A stretch of 64,000 bases of DNA from Amycolatopsis sp. 195334CR (GCF_017309385.1 NZ_JAFJMJ010000001.1:1054001-1118000); one strand, 5' to 3'. Shown: positions 39,789 to 51,582, counted from the stretch's first letter. A program made the numbers and translations. Notes: a model not told the origin generated them from the sequence alone.

Positions 39789-39823
39789 GTGGCTCTCCTT
39801 CACATCGGGCGCGCTTGTACATG

Positions 39824-39829
39824 AGTGTA
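39824..39829 (-). promoter_or_regulatory. atpC: Possible internal -10 element before atpC
   Basis: TACACT on the minus strand, in the context TATTACACT, lies 35 bp upstream of the atpC start. The same hexamer precedes the atpI-like gene at the head of the operon. Confidence 0.35.
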
Positions 39830-39866
39830 ATAGCAGGCTCGCCGCGCGCCGGGCCCACTAGCGGAC

Positions 39867-39904
39867 GGCGGGGCCGGAGTCCACAGAGGACACCCAGCCC
39901 CGCC
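39867..39904 (-). terminator. Intercistronic hairpin between atpD and atpC
   Basis: GGCGGGGC (39897-39904 read on the minus strand) pairs with GCCCCGCC (39867-39874), and an inner GTCC/GGAC stem extends it. No U run follows, so it may be a partial terminator or an RNA-processing/stability element. Confidence 0.5.
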
Positions 39905-39917
39905 ACCGGTGGAACGA

Positions 39918-42289
<2,372 letters not shown>

Positions 42290-42295
42290 GGCGCT

Positions 42296-43933
42296 CTACT
42301 TCTTCGGGGCGGGCTTGTTGACCTTCACGGTCTCCTGCCCGACCTGGTCGGCGTCCATCGCCTCGGCCTCGACCTCGGCCAGGCTGTGCCCCTCCGAAGT
42401 GGTGAAGCCCTTCTTGAACTCGGCAACCGCCTCGGCGAGCTCCTTGGCGTCCTCGTCCTCGAACTTCTTGGTCTCGCGGATGCGGCCGAGCACCTCGCCC
42501 TTGCGGCGCAGCGACTCGATGAACTCGTTGTTGAACCGGCGCACGTCCTCGGTGGGCACCGAGTCGTAGTGGCCCTTGGTGCCCAGGTGCACGATCGCCA
42601 CCTGCTCCTCGGCCGGGATCGGCGAGTACTGCGGCTGCTTGAGCAGCTCGTACAGCTTCTCACCGCGGTCCAGCTGGGCCTTCGACGCCGCGTCCAGGTC
42701 GGAGGCGAAGGCGGCGAACGCCTTCAGCTCCTGGTACTGCGACAGGTCGATGCGGAGCGAACCGGAGACCGAGCGCATCGCCCTGATCTGCGCCGAACCA
42801 CCGACCCGGGACACCGAGATGGTCACGTCCACCGCGGGCCGCTGGCCCGAGTTGAACAGGTCCGACTGGAAGAAGCACTGGCCGTCGGTGATCGAGATGA
42901 CGTTCGTCGGGATGTAGGCCGACACGTCGTTGGCCTTGGTCTCGATGATCGGCAGCCCGGTCAGCGAGCCGGCGCCCAGCTCGTCGGAGAGCTTCGCGCA
43001 CCGCTCGAGCAGCCGCGAGTGCAAGTAGAAGACGTCGCCGGGGAAGGCTTCGCGGCCCGGCGGGCGGCGCAGCAGCAGCGACAGCGCGCGGTAGGCGTCG
43101 GCCTGCTTCGACAGGTCGTCGAACACGATGAGGACGTGCTTGCCCTCGTACATCCAGTGCTGGCCGATCGCGGAACCGGTGTACGGCGCGATCCACTTGA
43201 AGCCGGCGGAGTCCGAGGCCGGGGCGGCGACGATGGTGGTGTACTCCATCGCGCCCGCGTCCTCGAGGGACTTCTTCACCGAGGCGATGGTGGAGCCCTT
43301 CTGGCCGACCGCGACGTAGATGCAGCGCACCTGCTGCTTCGGGTCGCCGGTCTCCCAGTTGGCCTTCTGGTTGATGATCGTGTCCACGCAGACCGCGGTC
43401 TTGCCGGTCTTGCGGTCACCGATGATCAGCTGGCGCTGACCGCGGCCGATCGGGGTCATCGCGTCGATCGCGGTGATGCCGGTCTGCAGCGGCTCCTTCA
43501 CCGGCTGGCGCTCGACCACCGAAGCGGCCTTGACCTCCAGCGGGCGGCGCTCGGTGGTCTCGATGTCGCCGAGGCCGTCGATCGGCTTGCCCAGCGGGTC
43601 GACCACGCGGCCGAGGTAGCCCTCGCCCACCGGGACCGACAGCACCTGGCCGGTCCGCTTGACCTGCTGGCCCTCTTCGACCGTCTCCGAGTCACCCAGG
43701 ATGGCGACACCGATCGACCGGGCGTCCAGGTTCAGCGCCACGCCGAGCACCCCGCCGGGGAACTCGAGCAGCTCGTTCGCCATGGTCGAGGGCAGGCCCT
43801 CGACGTGGGCGATACCGTCACCAGCGTCTACGACGACGCCGACCTCTTCCCGGCTTACGTCCGGGGCGTAACTCGAGACGTAGTTCTCGATCGCGTGGGC
43901 GATCTCACCCGAGGAGATCGTCAGCTCCGCCAT
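42296..43933 (-). CDS. atpA: ATP synthase F1 alpha subunit
   Basis: This 545-residue non-catalytic nucleotide-binding subunit begins [19 protein letters not shown]. The P-loop is [13 protein letters not shown], with [17 protein letters not shown] and [18 protein letters not shown] following. The C-terminal extension rich in Lys/Glu/Asp ([20 protein letters not shown] to NKPAPKK) is typical of mycobacterial-type alpha subunits, where it suppresses ATP hydrolysis. ATG 43933 has GGGAAC upstream. Confidence 0.97.
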   Translation of the reverse strand: MAELTISSGEIAHAIENYVSSYAPDVSREEVGVVVDAGDGIAHVEGLPSTMANELLEFPGGVLGVALNLDARSIGVAILGDSETVEEGQQVKRTGQVLSVPVGEGYLGRVVDPLGKPIDGLGDIETTERRPLEVKAASVVERQPVKEPLQTGITAIDAMTPIGRGQRQLIIGDRKTGKTAVCVDTIINQKANWETGDPKQQVRCIYVAVGQKGSTIASVKKSLEDAGAMEYTTIVAAPASDSAGFKWIAPYTGSAIGQHWMYEGKHVLIVFDDLSKQADAYRALSLLLRRPPGREAFPGDVFYLHSRLLERCAKLSDELGAGSLTGLPIIETKANDVSAYIPTNVISITDGQCFFQSDLFNSGQRPAVDVTISVSRVGGSAQIRAMRSVSGSLRIDLSQYQELKAFAAFASDLDAASKAQLDRGEKLYELLKQPQYSPIPAEEQVAIVHLGTKGHYDSVPTEDVRRFNNEFIESLRRKGEVLGRIRETKKFEDEDAKELAEAVAEFKKGFTTSEGHSLAEVEAEAMDADQVGQETVKVNKPAPKK

Positions 43934-43989
43934 GTCCGTTCCCGCTCTCGCTTCGTTCTTGCCAGTGTGCAAAGTAGTTGTGCCAGGCG

Positions 43990-44808
43990 CTAGGCCAGGC
44001 TGCGCCGCAGCGCGTCCAGCCTGCCCGCGGCCGTGCCGTCGATGACCTCGTCGCCGACCTTGACCTTGAGGCCGCCGATCAGGGACGCGTCCACCTCGAC
44101 GTGCAAGGCGATCGGCCGGGCGTAGATCCGCTGCAGCTTCTCGGCCAGCTGGCCCTGCTGCTCGGCGGTCAGCTCGCTCGCGCTGGTCACGTACGCCACC
44201 GAGCGTTCCCGCCGCTCGGCGGCCAGCGCCACCAGCTGGTCCAGCCCGAAGCTCACGCTCCGGCCCTTGTTGCGCAGCACGACCTGCTCGGTGAGCAGCT
44301 GGACCACCGGGTCCACCTGGTCCGCGAACAGCGTGCGGATCAGGGTTCGCTTGGCCTCGGCGGGCGCGGTCTGCTCGGACAGCGCGCGCTCGAGCTCCGG
44401 CTCACCGGCCACGATCCGGGCGATCCGGAACAGCTGGTCCTCGACCGAGTCGATGTTCCCGGCCTTCTCCGCGCTGGTCAGCAGCGCGGACCGGCCGAGC
44501 GACTCGAGCCCGTCGGTCAGCTCACGCGGGGAGGACCAGCGGTTGCCTGCCACCGCGTCGAGCACCGACAGGGTCGGGGCGCTGACCTTGTTCTCCAGCA
44601 GTCCCCGGACCAGTCCCGTGCGCGCCTCCGGCGCGGCGGAACCGTCGGCGACCGCCCGGCGCAGGCCGAGCTCCCGGTCGAGCAGTGCCACCACGGCGAG
44701 CAGCTCCTCGCCGACAGCTGACGGGTCGGTGCCCGCCTCACCGAGGACCTCGCCGAGACGGGTCTCGGCGAGGCCAAGAGCCTCCCGGCTCGCAGCATGC
44801 AGCGTCAT
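43990..44808 (-). CDS. atpH: ATP synthase F1 delta subunit
   Basis: This 272-residue peripheral stalk subunit links F1 to subunit b. It begins [18 protein letters not shown] and ends with [20 protein letters not shown]. It is longer than the roughly 180-residue E. coli protein, as in other actinobacteria, and here it is not fused to a b subunit as it is in M. tuberculosis. The start is 6 nt after the atpF stop, with GGAAG overlapping the atpF end. Confidence 0.94.
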   Translation of the reverse strand: MTLHAASREALGLAETRLGEVLGEAGTDPSAVGEELLAVVALLDRELGLRRAVADGSAAPEARTGLVRGLLENKVSAPTLSVLDAVAGNRWSSPRELTDGLESLGRSALLTSAEKAGNIDSVEDQLFRIARIVAGEPELERALSEQTAPAEAKRTLIRTLFADQVDPVVQLLTEQVVLRNKGRSVSFGLDQLVALAAERRERSVAYVTSASELTAEQQGQLAEKLQRIYARPIALHVEVDASLIGGLKVKVGDEVIDGTAAGRLDALRRSLA

Positions 44809-44814
44809 GCGTCT

Positions 44815-45366
44815 CTACTTCCTGGCTCCGGCCACACCGTTGGCATCGAGTTCGGCGAGGAACCTGTCGACCGTCCCGCGGCGGCGCGCTTCTTCTTCCA
44901 GCGACTCACCGACGATCCGGCTGGCCAGCTCGACCGCGTTGCGACCGAGTTCGGACCGCAGTTCGGCGATGATCTGCGCCTTCTGCGCCTGCAGCTGGGA
45001 CTCGCCCTGCTGCACGATCCGGCGCTGCTCGGCCTCGGCTTCGGCCCGCAGCTCCGCCTTGATCTGCTCGGCCTCGAGCCGGGCGTCGTCGCGGATCTTC
45101 GCGGCCTCGGACCGGGCTTCGGCCAGCTGCGCCTTGTACTGCTCGAGCGCCTCTTCGGCTTCGGCCTGGGCCTTCTCCGCCTTCTCGATCCCGCCCTCGA
45201 TCTTCGCCGTCCGCTCTTCGTAGAGCTTCTCGAAGCGGGGCACCGCGTACTTGCGGAGCAGGAAGAGCAGGATCAGGAACGCGATGAGGCCGAGGATGAT
45301 CTCCGACGGGTGCGGGATGATCGGGTTCGGCTCTGCCGCGGCCAACACCATCTGAGTGTTCAGCAC
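44815..45366 (-). CDS. atpF: ATP synthase F0 subunit b
   Basis: This 183-residue peripheral stalk subunit has one N-terminal membrane helix (IILGLIAFLILLFLLRKY). A long charged amphipathic coiled coil follows, rich in Ala, Glu, Lys and Gln (EKAQAEAEEALEQYKAQLAE). It lies between atpE and atpH. Confidence 0.94.
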   Translation of the reverse strand: MLNTQMVLAAAEPNPIIPHPSEIILGLIAFLILLFLLRKYAVPRFEKLYEERTAKIEGGIEKAEKAQAEAEEALEQYKAQLAEARSEAAKIRDDARLEAEQIKAELRAEAEAEQRRIVQQGESQLQAQKAQIIAELRSELGRNAVELASRIVGESLEEEARRRGTVDRFLAELDANGVAGARK

Positions 45367-45397
45367 AGCGTCTCCTTACTTCTCGAAGGAGGCGAGA

Positions 45398-45649
45398 TCA
45401 GGACGCCAGGAAGAACATGACGATGCCGATCAGCGCGAGGACCTCGACGATGGCGAAGGTGGTCCACGCGAGGCCGAGCAGCTTGCCCTGGGCCTCGGGC
45501 TGACGGGCGGTGCCGTTGATGACGGCGGAGAAGATCAGACCCACACCGATACCGGGGCCGATGGCGCCCAGGCCGTAACCGATGGCCGCGAGGCCCGGGT
45601 TGATGTCGACGGCGGCTTCGGCGGCCTGAGCGAGAACCATGTTGCTCAC
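45398..45649 (-). CDS. atpE: ATP synthase F0 subunit c
   Basis: This 83-residue hairpin proteolipid of the rotor ring has helix 1 with [17 protein letters not shown], the polar loop ARQPE and helix 2 with the proton-binding Glu69 ([11 protein letters not shown]). The region around Glu69 is the binding site of bedaquiline in mycobacteria. GTG 45649 ([14 protein letters not shown]) follows AAAGGGAA; ATG three codons later is possible. Confidence 0.95.
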   Translation of the reverse strand: MSNMVLAQAAEAAVDINPGLAAIGYGLGAIGPGIGVGLIFSAVINGTARQPEAQGKLLGLAWTTFAIVEVLALIGIVMFFLAS

Positions 45650-45716
45650 TTGCGTATTCCCTTTCACTCGGTCCGCAGGTGCGCGGATCGGGGGCTTGTG
45701 TGTTTCTTCTTTTTTC

Positions 45717-46511
45717 TCAGTGGTCGGCGGACAGGGCCGCGCCGATGTAGTTGGCCGACAGCAGGGCGAAGATGTACGCCTGCAGGACCTGGATCAGGGC
45801 TTCCAGGAAGGTCATGGCGATGGCCATGCCGAACCCGAAGACCGAGAACACCGGGAAGATCCCACCGCCCGCTTCGAGCAGCAGGTACTCGCCACCGAGA
45901 GTGAAGACCAGCAGCAGCAGGTGGCCCGAGAACATGGCCGCGAAAACACGGAGGGCGAGCGTGGCCGGCTGCAGGATGAACTTCGAGAAGAACTCGATCG
46001 GGATCAGCAGCGGCAGCACGAAGCCGGGGGCCCCGGGCGGGATCAGCTGGTTCTTCATGTACCCGGCGAACCCGTGGCGCTTGATGCCCACGTAGTTGTA
46101 GATCGGGTAGACGATGAGAACCGAGATCGCCAGCGGGAAGCCGAAGTGCGACATCGTCGGGAACTGCACCACCGGGATGATCCCGAAGATGTTGTTCACC
46201 AGGATGAAGGTGAAGATCGACAGGATCAGCGGCACGAACGGCTGGAAGTCCTTGGACCCGATCTGCTCACGGGCGATGTTGTTCCGGCCGAAGTCGTAGA
46301 CCGACTCGGCGATGAACTGCGCCTTGCCCGGAACGATCTTCAGCTTCCTGGAGGAGATCATGAAGAACGCCGCGATGATGATCACCGAGAGGATGACCAG
46401 CAGCATCGGCTTGGTGAGAAAAGTGCCCTCGCCGAAGATCGGGCCGAGGTCGAAGTCCTTCGCACCCGGGGCGACGAACTCGCCACCCTCGGCTAGTACC
46501 AGCGCGCCCAA
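45717..46511 (-). CDS. atpB: ATP synthase F0 subunit a
   Basis: This 264-residue proton-channel subunit has several membrane helices. The essential Arg lies in [15 protein letters not shown], and the C-terminal helix contains [16 protein letters not shown]. The start codon is TTG at 46511, placed by the strong site GGAAGGAG 5 nt upstream; no ATG or GTG fits as well. Using TTG may lower expression relative to the c subunit. Confidence 0.95.
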   Translation of the reverse strand: MGALVLAEGGEFVAPGAKDFDLGPIFGEGTFLTKPMLLVILSVIIIAAFFMISSRKLKIVPGKAQFIAESVYDFGRNNIAREQIGSKDFQPFVPLILSIFTFILVNNIFGIIPVVQFPTMSHFGFPLAISVLIVYPIYNYVGIKRHGFAGYMKNQLIPPGAPGFVLPLLIPIEFFSKFILQPATLALRVFAAMFSGHLLLLVFTLGGEYLLLEAGGGIFPVFSVFGFGMAIAMTFLEALIQVLQAYIFALLSANYIGAALSADH

Positions 46512-46841
46512 CTGGGCTCCTTCCGGTTCTCCCGGCCGGCGTTCACTCCGCCGGGGGAATCGTCACGATCTGGACTTAACGTACCCGACACGGATCGGGC
46601 ACCCGGAGGCGGATACCACTGTGGGTAGACCAGGGCCTTACTTCCCGGGATCGGCCAGCCGGACGCGGTGGGCAGAGGGCGATCCGACTGGTTCGCCTCT
46701 TCGCGTTCCGGGGCTTTGACCCGGGAGAACGGCCTGAGCGCCGCCTCCATGCGCGGACGATACCAGTCGGTAAAACCGTGCCGTACGCCCGTACTCCTTA
46801 GTGCTCGCCCCGGTGCTGATCAGGGCGTTCCCAGCTGGTGG
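46512..46841 (-). other. 330-bp leader between atpI-like gene and atpB
   Basis: No gene is supported here; an 85-residue open frame is Pro/Arg-rich with no family features. On the minus strand a -10-like TATCGT lies near 46758. The atpB ribosome-binding site is at the left end. The length and lack of coding suggest a leader or a second promoter in front of atpB. Confidence 0.5.
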
Positions 46842-47315
46842 TCAGGCCGGGATGATCGTCGGGATCTTGGTGCGGCGGAACGCGCGCATCTCGGCCACCG
46901 CGGCGATCAGGATGACCGCGATCATGGTGATGCCGACCGACAGTTCGTGCAGATAGGTGACGTAGCGCAGCGCGAACATCACCCCGAAGAGGACGAACAG
47001 CTTCACCGCGTAACCACCGAGCGCGACCACCAGCACGAAGCTCGGCGGCAGGTACGCGGTCTTGCGCATCATCAGGATGGTGCCGACCGCCGACAGCAGC
47101 GCGATCACCCCGCCGACCAGCGCGCTGACCAGGCCGGGGAGCCCCTGCCAGATGGCCGCGGCGACCACCGCGACGGCGACCACCGCACCCCCCGCGACCA
47201 GCATGTCCCGCTGCATCGCCGAGGCCAGCTTGAGCACGGCTTCGGCGTGCGGATCGGGCTTCTCGGCCACGGGCTCGGCCGCGGTCTCCGGCTCGGTCGT
47301 TTCGGCGTCGCTCAC
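46842..47315 (-). CDS. ATP synthase I-like membrane protein
   Basis: This 157-residue protein has a cytoplasmic Glu/Pro/Ala-rich head followed by four membrane helices (for example MLVAGGAVVAVAVVAAAIW and FVLVVALGGYAVKLFVLFG). It occupies the AtpI position at the head of the ATP synthase cluster, as Rv1303 does in M. tuberculosis, where related proteins help c-ring assembly. GTG 47315 has TACACT (47322-47327) 6 nt upstream on the minus strand. Confidence 0.82.
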   Translation of the reverse strand: MSDAETTEPETAAEPVAEKPDPHAEAVLKLASAMQRDMLVAGGAVVAVAVVAAAIWQGLPGLVSALVGGVIALLSAVGTILMMRKTAYLPPSFVLVVALGGYAVKLFVLFGVMFALRYVTYLHELSVGITMIAVILIAAVAEMRAFRRTKIPTIIPA

Positions 47316-47321
47316 CCCCGC

Positions 47322-47327
47322 AGTGTA
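47322..47327 (-). promoter_or_regulatory. -10 element TACACT at the head of the atp cluster
   Basis: TACACT on the minus strand ends 6 nt before the GTG start of the atpI-like gene, a leaderless-type arrangement. No convincing -35 is visible. Confidence 0.5.
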
Positions 47328-47400
47328 GGACCGCCCGGAATCGGCCCGGCGCGAGTGGTCCGGAATCGAGCAATTCACCCGCAATTCACCGGGTAGGCGC

Positions 47401-48063
47401 TCAATGGACCGACACCACCGTTCCCGGCTTCAACTGCGCGAAGATTTCGTCGACCGTCGGATCGGTCAGGCGGATGCAGCCATTGCTCGCCGGGTGGGTC
47501 TCCACCGGTTCACCGCCGTGCAGCGCGATTCCGGTGTCCGTGATGTACGAGGGCCGGTACATCGGCCCGAGTTTCGCGTACCGCCACCCGTCGATCTGGT
47601 ACCGCACGCGGAAATCCCCGGTCGGTGTGTGCTTACCGGGTTCGTCGCGGCCGGTGGACGCGTCGTAGATCCGCACTACGCGACCGCCTTCGACCCGGAA
47701 CAGCACCTGCCGGGCCAGATCCACCTCGAACCCGGGGCCGCTCGTCCGCGCCACCGGAGTGAGCGGCGCGCGCAGGGCGCGGTCGGTGGCCCGGTCGACC
47801 ACCCCGGTGCGCGGCAACCCGTGCACCTTCTGGAAGGCAATCACCGCGTGCCGGGTCTCGTCGTCGACCTCGTCCCGGGCCTGGTAGCCGAGGCCCCGCA
47901 GGACGTGCCGCGCCTCGGCCAGCGCCATCACCGGGGGTTCGAGCACCACGGGCGCCGGTGGTGGCGGCGGTGGCGGTGTGGTCGGCACGGGTTCGGCGGA
48001 CACCGCCGCGCATCCGGCGACGATCACCGCCAGCAACGGCAGGCACCACCGAGCGTCGCGCAT
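47401..48063 (-). CDS. L,D-transpeptidase lipoprotein with peptidoglycan-binding domain
   Basis: This 220-residue predicted lipoprotein has the signal MRDARWCLPLLAVIVAGC with lipobox VAGC, then a Pro-rich linker, a PG_binding_1 domain (about 50-100; AFQKVHGLPRTGVVDRATDR) and a YkuD catalytic domain. The active-site motif is IALHGGEPVETHPASNGC followed by IRL, with the nucleophilic Cys. It makes 3-3 cross-links or anchors proteins in the cell wall. GGAAGGAAG precedes ATG 48063. It is divergent from an ECF sigma gene inside a near-symmetric promoter. Confidence 0.9.
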   Translation of the reverse strand: MRDARWCLPLLAVIVAGCAAVSAEPVPTTPPPPPPPAPVVLEPPVMALAEARHVLRGLGYQARDEVDDETRHAVIAFQKVHGLPRTGVVDRATDRALRAPLTPVARTSGPGFEVDLARQVLFRVEGGRVVRIYDASTGRDEPGKHTPTGDFRVRYQIDGWRYAKLGPMYRPSYITDTGIALHGGEPVETHPASNGCIRLTDPTVDEIFAQLKPGTVVSVH

Positions 48064-48078
48064 ACTCTTCCTTCCGGT

Positions 48079-48156
48079 CTTTCCCCGTACTTGGCGCGAA
48101 GCGGCCCCGGCGCAACGTGTTGCGCTCGGCGGGGTTCGTGCCAAGTACCGGGAAAG
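48079..48156. promoter_or_regulatory. 78-bp imperfect palindrome forming a bidirectional promoter
   Basis: Arms 48079-48100 and 48135-48156 match at 20 of 22 bases as an inverted repeat, and the centre (48110-48125) is the palindrome GCGCAAC-GT-GTTGCGC. The symmetry axis is 48117/48118. Each divergent gene (L,D-transpeptidase, ECF sigma) therefore has almost the same upstream sequence, including CCAAGTAC-GGGAAAG just before its ribosome-binding site. Confidence 0.75.
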
Positions 48157-48167
48157 GAGGCGGACGC

Positions 48168-48740
48168 TTGCCCGAACCACCCGAGGCGGACGACACCGAT
48201 CTCGTGCACCGCATCGCCACCGAACCGGCCGCGCTGGAGGAGCTGTACCGGCGTCACGTGCGGGCGGTGCTCGGGTACGCCACGCGCCGGATCGGCGATC
48301 CGGTCGAGGCGGCCGACGTGGTCGCCGGGGTGTTCCTGGAAGTGGTGCGCTCGGCCCGGCGGTACGAGCCGGGCCGCGGTTCACCGCGGGCCTGGATCTT
48401 CGGCATCGCGGCCAACCTGGTGGCCGCGCACGGGCGGCGCCGGGTGATTGAAACCCGTGCGCTGCAACGGGTCTACGGGCGACGCGACCTGCTGCCCGAC
48501 GACTTCGCGGAACTGGCGGACCGCATCGACGCCCAGCGCTCCGCCCCACTGCTGCGCACCGCGCTGGCCGAGCTGGCGCCCGCGGAGCGCGAGTTGTTCC
48601 TCCTGGTCAGCATGGACGGGCTGAGCCCGGCCGAGGCGGCGGCGGTGCTCGGCATCGCGGCCCCGGCGGCGCGGATGCGGCTGGCACGGGCCCGGCGGCG
48701 ACTCCGGGGCGCGATGCCCCAGATCGGAAGTGCACCGTGA
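48168..48740 (+). CDS. ECF-type RNA polymerase sigma factor
   Basis: This 190-residue sigma factor has region 2 with LEELYRRHVRAVLGYATRRIG and AADVVAGVFLEVVRSARRYEP. Region 4 has ELAPAERELFLLVSMDGLSP followed by EAAAVLGIAAPAARMRLARAR. The start is TTG 48168, set by GGAAAGGAGG 7 nt upstream. The stop overlaps the start of the CU044_5270-like protein, which takes the usual anti-sigma or co-regulator place. The neighbouring L,D-transpeptidase suggests a cell-wall stress role. Confidence 0.88.
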   Translation: MPEPPEADDTDLVHRIATEPAALEELYRRHVRAVLGYATRRIGDPVEAADVVAGVFLEVVRSARRYEPGRGSPRAWIFGIAANLVAAHGRRRVIETRALQRVYGRRDLLPDDFAELADRIDAQRSAPLLRTALAELAPAERELFLLVSMDGLSPAEAAAVLGIAAPAARMRLARARRRLRGAMPQIGSAP

Positions 48741-49762
48741 ACGACTACGCGGACGAACTGACCGGCTTCGAGCAGCGCCTGCTGGACGGCCTGCGCGAGG
48801 TGCGCACCGAACCACCTCGACAGCCCCGGCGGAACTGGCGCCCGGTCGCGGTCCTCGCGGCGACCGCGGCCGCCGTGGTGGGCGCGGTGGTGGCCGTGCC
48901 GTCGGTGTTCGACCGGCCCGAACCACCCGCTCCCCCGCTCGCGCAACCCGTGGCGCCCAAGCCGTTCAGCTACGTCAAGGCCGTGCAGGGCACCGAATAC
49001 GTGACCATGGAGGGCGGCGGCGAGGTGAAGAGCGACATCCGCGGCTCCAGTGAGCTGTGGGTGGGCAACGAGCCGGCCGGGCTGCGGCCCATGCGCGCGG
49101 TGCTCGAGCCGTACCAGCAGGTCTCGTGCACTTCCTCGGTCTCGGACGCGCTCTGCGCGGACTGGCTGGGCAGGCACGCCGAGCTGGCGGTGGACCGCGA
49201 ACCGGTCGACCGTTCGCTGCCGGAGGTCCGCTACCCGCCGCAGCTCGGGGACACCGCCATGCCGAGCCGGATCCGGTCGCTGGTGCCCGACGAGCTGGTG
49301 GTCGATCCCGTGCTGCCGTCGGACCCGGTCGCGCTGGGAGCGCGGGTCGACGAGCTCGCGCAGAGCTGGTACCAGCGCTACCAGAAGGACGCGCTGGGCT
49401 CCCTGCGTGACCACCTCGAATGGGAACTGCTGGTGGAGATCGCGGGGAAACCCGCGCTCAGCCCGGAAACGCGGTCGGCGGCCTTCAAGCTGGCGACGGC
49501 GTCGCCGCTGAGCCGCGTGGGTTCCGGGGTGGACCGCCTTGGCCGCGTGGGCACGAGGCTGAGCGTCGGCGACGGCACCCGGCCGGACGGCGCCGGCGGC
49601 ACCGAGGTGATCTTCGACCCGGCCACCTCGACGGTGCTCAGCATCGAGGAACTCAGGCCGGTGCCGCCGGACACCAAACGCCCGCCGACCCCGCTCGTGG
49701 TCAGCGACTACACGCTGTTCGAGACCAGCACGACGGTCTCGTCGACGACCGAACGCCCCTAG
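48737..49762 (+). CDS. CU044_5270-like membrane protein paired with the sigma factor
   Basis: This 341-residue protein has a short cytoplasmic N-terminus with a cluster (RTEPPRQPRRNWR), one membrane helix (VAVLAATAAAVVGAVVAVPSV) and a large extracytoplasmic domain ending in a Thr/Ser-rich tail. The layout and the GTGA overlap with the sigma gene resemble CU044_5270 family proteins. No zinc-binding anti-sigma motif (HxxxCxxC) is present in the N-terminus, so anti-sigma activity is inferred from position only. The stop overlaps the wecA-like stop by 4 nt. Confidence 0.75.
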   Translation: MNDYADELTGFEQRLLDGLREVRTEPPRQPRRNWRPVAVLAATAAAVVGAVVAVPSVFDRPEPPAPPLAQPVAPKPFSYVKAVQGTEYVTMEGGGEVKSDIRGSSELWVGNEPAGLRPMRAVLEPYQQVSCTSSVSDALCADWLGRHAELAVDREPVDRSLPEVRYPPQLGDTAMPSRIRSLVPDELVVDPVLPSDPVALGARVDELAQSWYQRYQKDALGSLRDHLEWELLVEIAGKPALSPETRSAAFKLATASPLSRVGSGVDRLGRVGTRLSVGDGTRPDGAGGTEVIFDPATSTVLSIEELRPVPPDTKRPPTPLVVSDYTLFETSTTVSSTTERP

Positions 49763-50910
49763 ACGCGCTGCCGCGACCGCAGGCGCGGGATCGCCGAGAC
49801 CAGGATGGCCAGCAGCAGGCCCGCGCCGACGAGCCAGAACACCGCGGCCGTGTCGAACAGGGTCACCGAGACCACGCCGAAGGCGAGCACGCCCGCCCAC
49901 AGGTAGATGAGCATGACCGCGCGGCGCTGCGAGTGGCCGATCTCCAGCAGCCGGTGGTGCAGGTGCATCTTGTCCGCGGCGAACGGGCTCTCGCCGCGGC
50001 GGGTGCGGCGCACCACCGCGAGCAGCAGGTCCAGCAGCGGCACGAACAGCACCGCGGCCACCACCAGCAGCGGCGCCAGCAGCGCCAGCGTGTCGGTCGG
50101 GTCCACCTGCGAGTACGGGATCTTGCCCGAGGCCGAGGTGCTCGCGGCGGCCAGCATCAGCCCGATCAGCATCGAGCCGGAGTCGCCCATGAAGATCTTC
50201 GCGGGCTGGAAGTTGTGCGGCAGGAAGCCGAGGCAGGCCCCGGCCAGCGCGGCGGCGATCAGCGCGGGCGGGTAGCTGCCGACGTCGCCGCCGGTGTCGT
50301 GCAGCACGCCGAGGGAGAAGGCGCAGGTGGCCGCGGCGGCGATGAAGCCGAGCCCGGCGGCCAGGCCGTCCAGTCCGTCCACGAAGTTCATCGCGTTGAT
50401 CATCAGCACGACCAGGAAGACGGCGAGCAGGCCGCCCTGGTTCTTGTCCAGCACCAGCACCGAGCCGAGGCCGTCGCCCTCGCCCCACGGCACCCAGAAC
50501 GAGACCCACTGCAGGCCGAACAGCACCAGCAGCCCGGCGCACATCACCTGGCCGGCCAGCTTGGTCCAGGCGTCCAGCTCGATCCGGTCGTCCAGCGCGC
50601 CGATCAGCACGATCAGGCCGCCGCCGATCAGCACGCCGACCGGGTCCAGCGAGTACTCGAAGGCCCGCCGCAGCACCGGCAGCTGGTGCGCCAGTGCCAT
50701 GCCGCCGACCACGCCGAAGTACATCGCCAGCCCGCCCATCCGCGGGATCGGGATGACGTGCACGTCGCGGGCGCGGGGGTTGGCCACCGCGCCGATCTTG
50801 ATCGCGAACCGGCGCACCAGGCCGGTCAGGAGGAAGGTCAGCGCCGCCGCGGTGAGCCCGACGAGCAGGTACTCGCGGATCGGCAGGCCTTGGGTGATCG
50901 TGGGGGGCAC
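49759..50910 (-). CDS. wecA: MraY/WecA-type glycosyl-1-phosphate transferase
   Basis: This 383-residue membrane enzyme has about eleven helices and transfers a sugar-1-phosphate to a polyprenyl phosphate. Conserved motifs are NPRARDVHVIPIPRMGG, GALDDRIELDAWTKLAGQ, NAMNFVDGLDGLAAG, KIFMGDSGSMLIG and DKMHLHHRLLEIGHS. By analogy with Rv1302 (rfe/wecA) it probably forms decaprenyl-P-P-GlcNAc for arabinogalactan linker synthesis. GTG 50910 is the only good start. It is 17 nt after tsaC. Confidence 0.9.
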   Translation of the reverse strand: MPPTITQGLPIREYLLVGLTAAALTFLLTGLVRRFAIKIGAVANPRARDVHVIPIPRMGGLAMYFGVVGGMALAHQLPVLRRAFEYSLDPVGVLIGGGLIVLIGALDDRIELDAWTKLAGQVMCAGLLVLFGLQWVSFWVPWGEGDGLGSVLVLDKNQGGLLAVFLVVLMINAMNFVDGLDGLAAGLGFIAAAATCAFSLGVLHDTGGDVGSYPPALIAAALAGACLGFLPHNFQPAKIFMGDSGSMLIGLMLAAASTSASGKIPYSQVDPTDTLALLAPLLVVAAVLFVPLLDLLLAVVRRTRRGESPFAADKMHLHHRLLEIGHSQRRAVMLIYLWAGVLAFGVVSVTLFDTAAVFWLVGAGLLLAILVSAIPRLRSRQRV

Positions 50911-50927
50911 GGGGAGTTCTCTCAGGT

Positions 50928-51575
50928 TCAGGAAGTCGACACGGGGACGCCGAGCACTTCGGACACCGCGTCCACGCGCACCGCGCCCTCGCGCAGCACC
51001 ACCGGTTCGTCCCCGGTGAGGTCGACGATGGTCGAGGGCACCGGGTCGCCGCTGGGGCCGCCGTCGAGGTAGACCGCCACCGAGTCGCCGAGCTGGTCCT
51101 TGGCTTCTTCGGCGGTGGCGGCGGGCGGGCGGCCGGAGACGTTGGCGCTGGAGACCGCCATCGGCCCGACCTCGCGCAGCAGTTCCAGTGCCACCGGGTG
51201 CAGCGGCATGCGGAGCATGACCGTGCCGCGGGTGGTGCCGAGATCCCACTGCAGGCTTGGTGCGTGCGGGAGCACAATGGACAAATCGCCCGGCCAGAAC
51301 GCCTCGATCAGCGCCCTTCCCTGCGGGGGCACGCCGAGCACCAGACCGTCCACTGTGGACCAGGACCCGACCAGCACGCCGACCGGCATGTCCGGGCCGC
51401 GGTTCTTCGCGCGCAGCAGGGACTGGACCGCGGCGCCGTCGAAGGCGTCCGCGCCGATGCCGTACACCGTGTCGGTCGGCAGCACCACCAGCCTGCTGGA
51501 GCGGACCGCTCCGGCGGCCGCGGTCAGCCCGTCGGCACGGGAATCGGGTTGGCTGCAGTCGTACACCGCGCTCAT
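50928..51575 (-). CDS. tsaC: L-threonylcarbamoyladenylate synthase (Sua5/YrdC type)
   Basis: This 215-residue enzyme forms threonylcarbamoyl-AMP from threonine, bicarbonate and ATP for the t6A37 tRNA modification. Motifs are VVLPTDTVYGIGADA, LLRAKNRGPDMPVGVLV, FWPGDLSIVL and MAVSSANVSGRPPA. It lies between prmC and the wecA-like gene as in mycobacteria (Rv1301). TAGGCT is 7 nt upstream of ATG 51575. Confidence 0.93.
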   Translation of the reverse strand: MSAVYDCSQPDSRADGLTAAAGAVRSSRLVVLPTDTVYGIGADAFDGAAVQSLLRAKNRGPDMPVGVLVGSWSTVDGLVLGVPPQGRALIEAFWPGDLSIVLPHAPSLQWDLGTTRGTVMLRMPLHPVALELLREVGPMAVSSANVSGRPPAATAEEAKDQLGDSVAVYLDGGPSGDPVPSTIVDLTGDEPVVLREGAVRVDAVSEVLGVPVSTS

Positions 51576-51582
51576 GCCCCGC

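Noticed and set aside
46493..46750. 85-residue open frame in front of atpB
   Set aside because: No recognisable features, Pro/Arg/Ser-rich, and it overlaps the atpB start.
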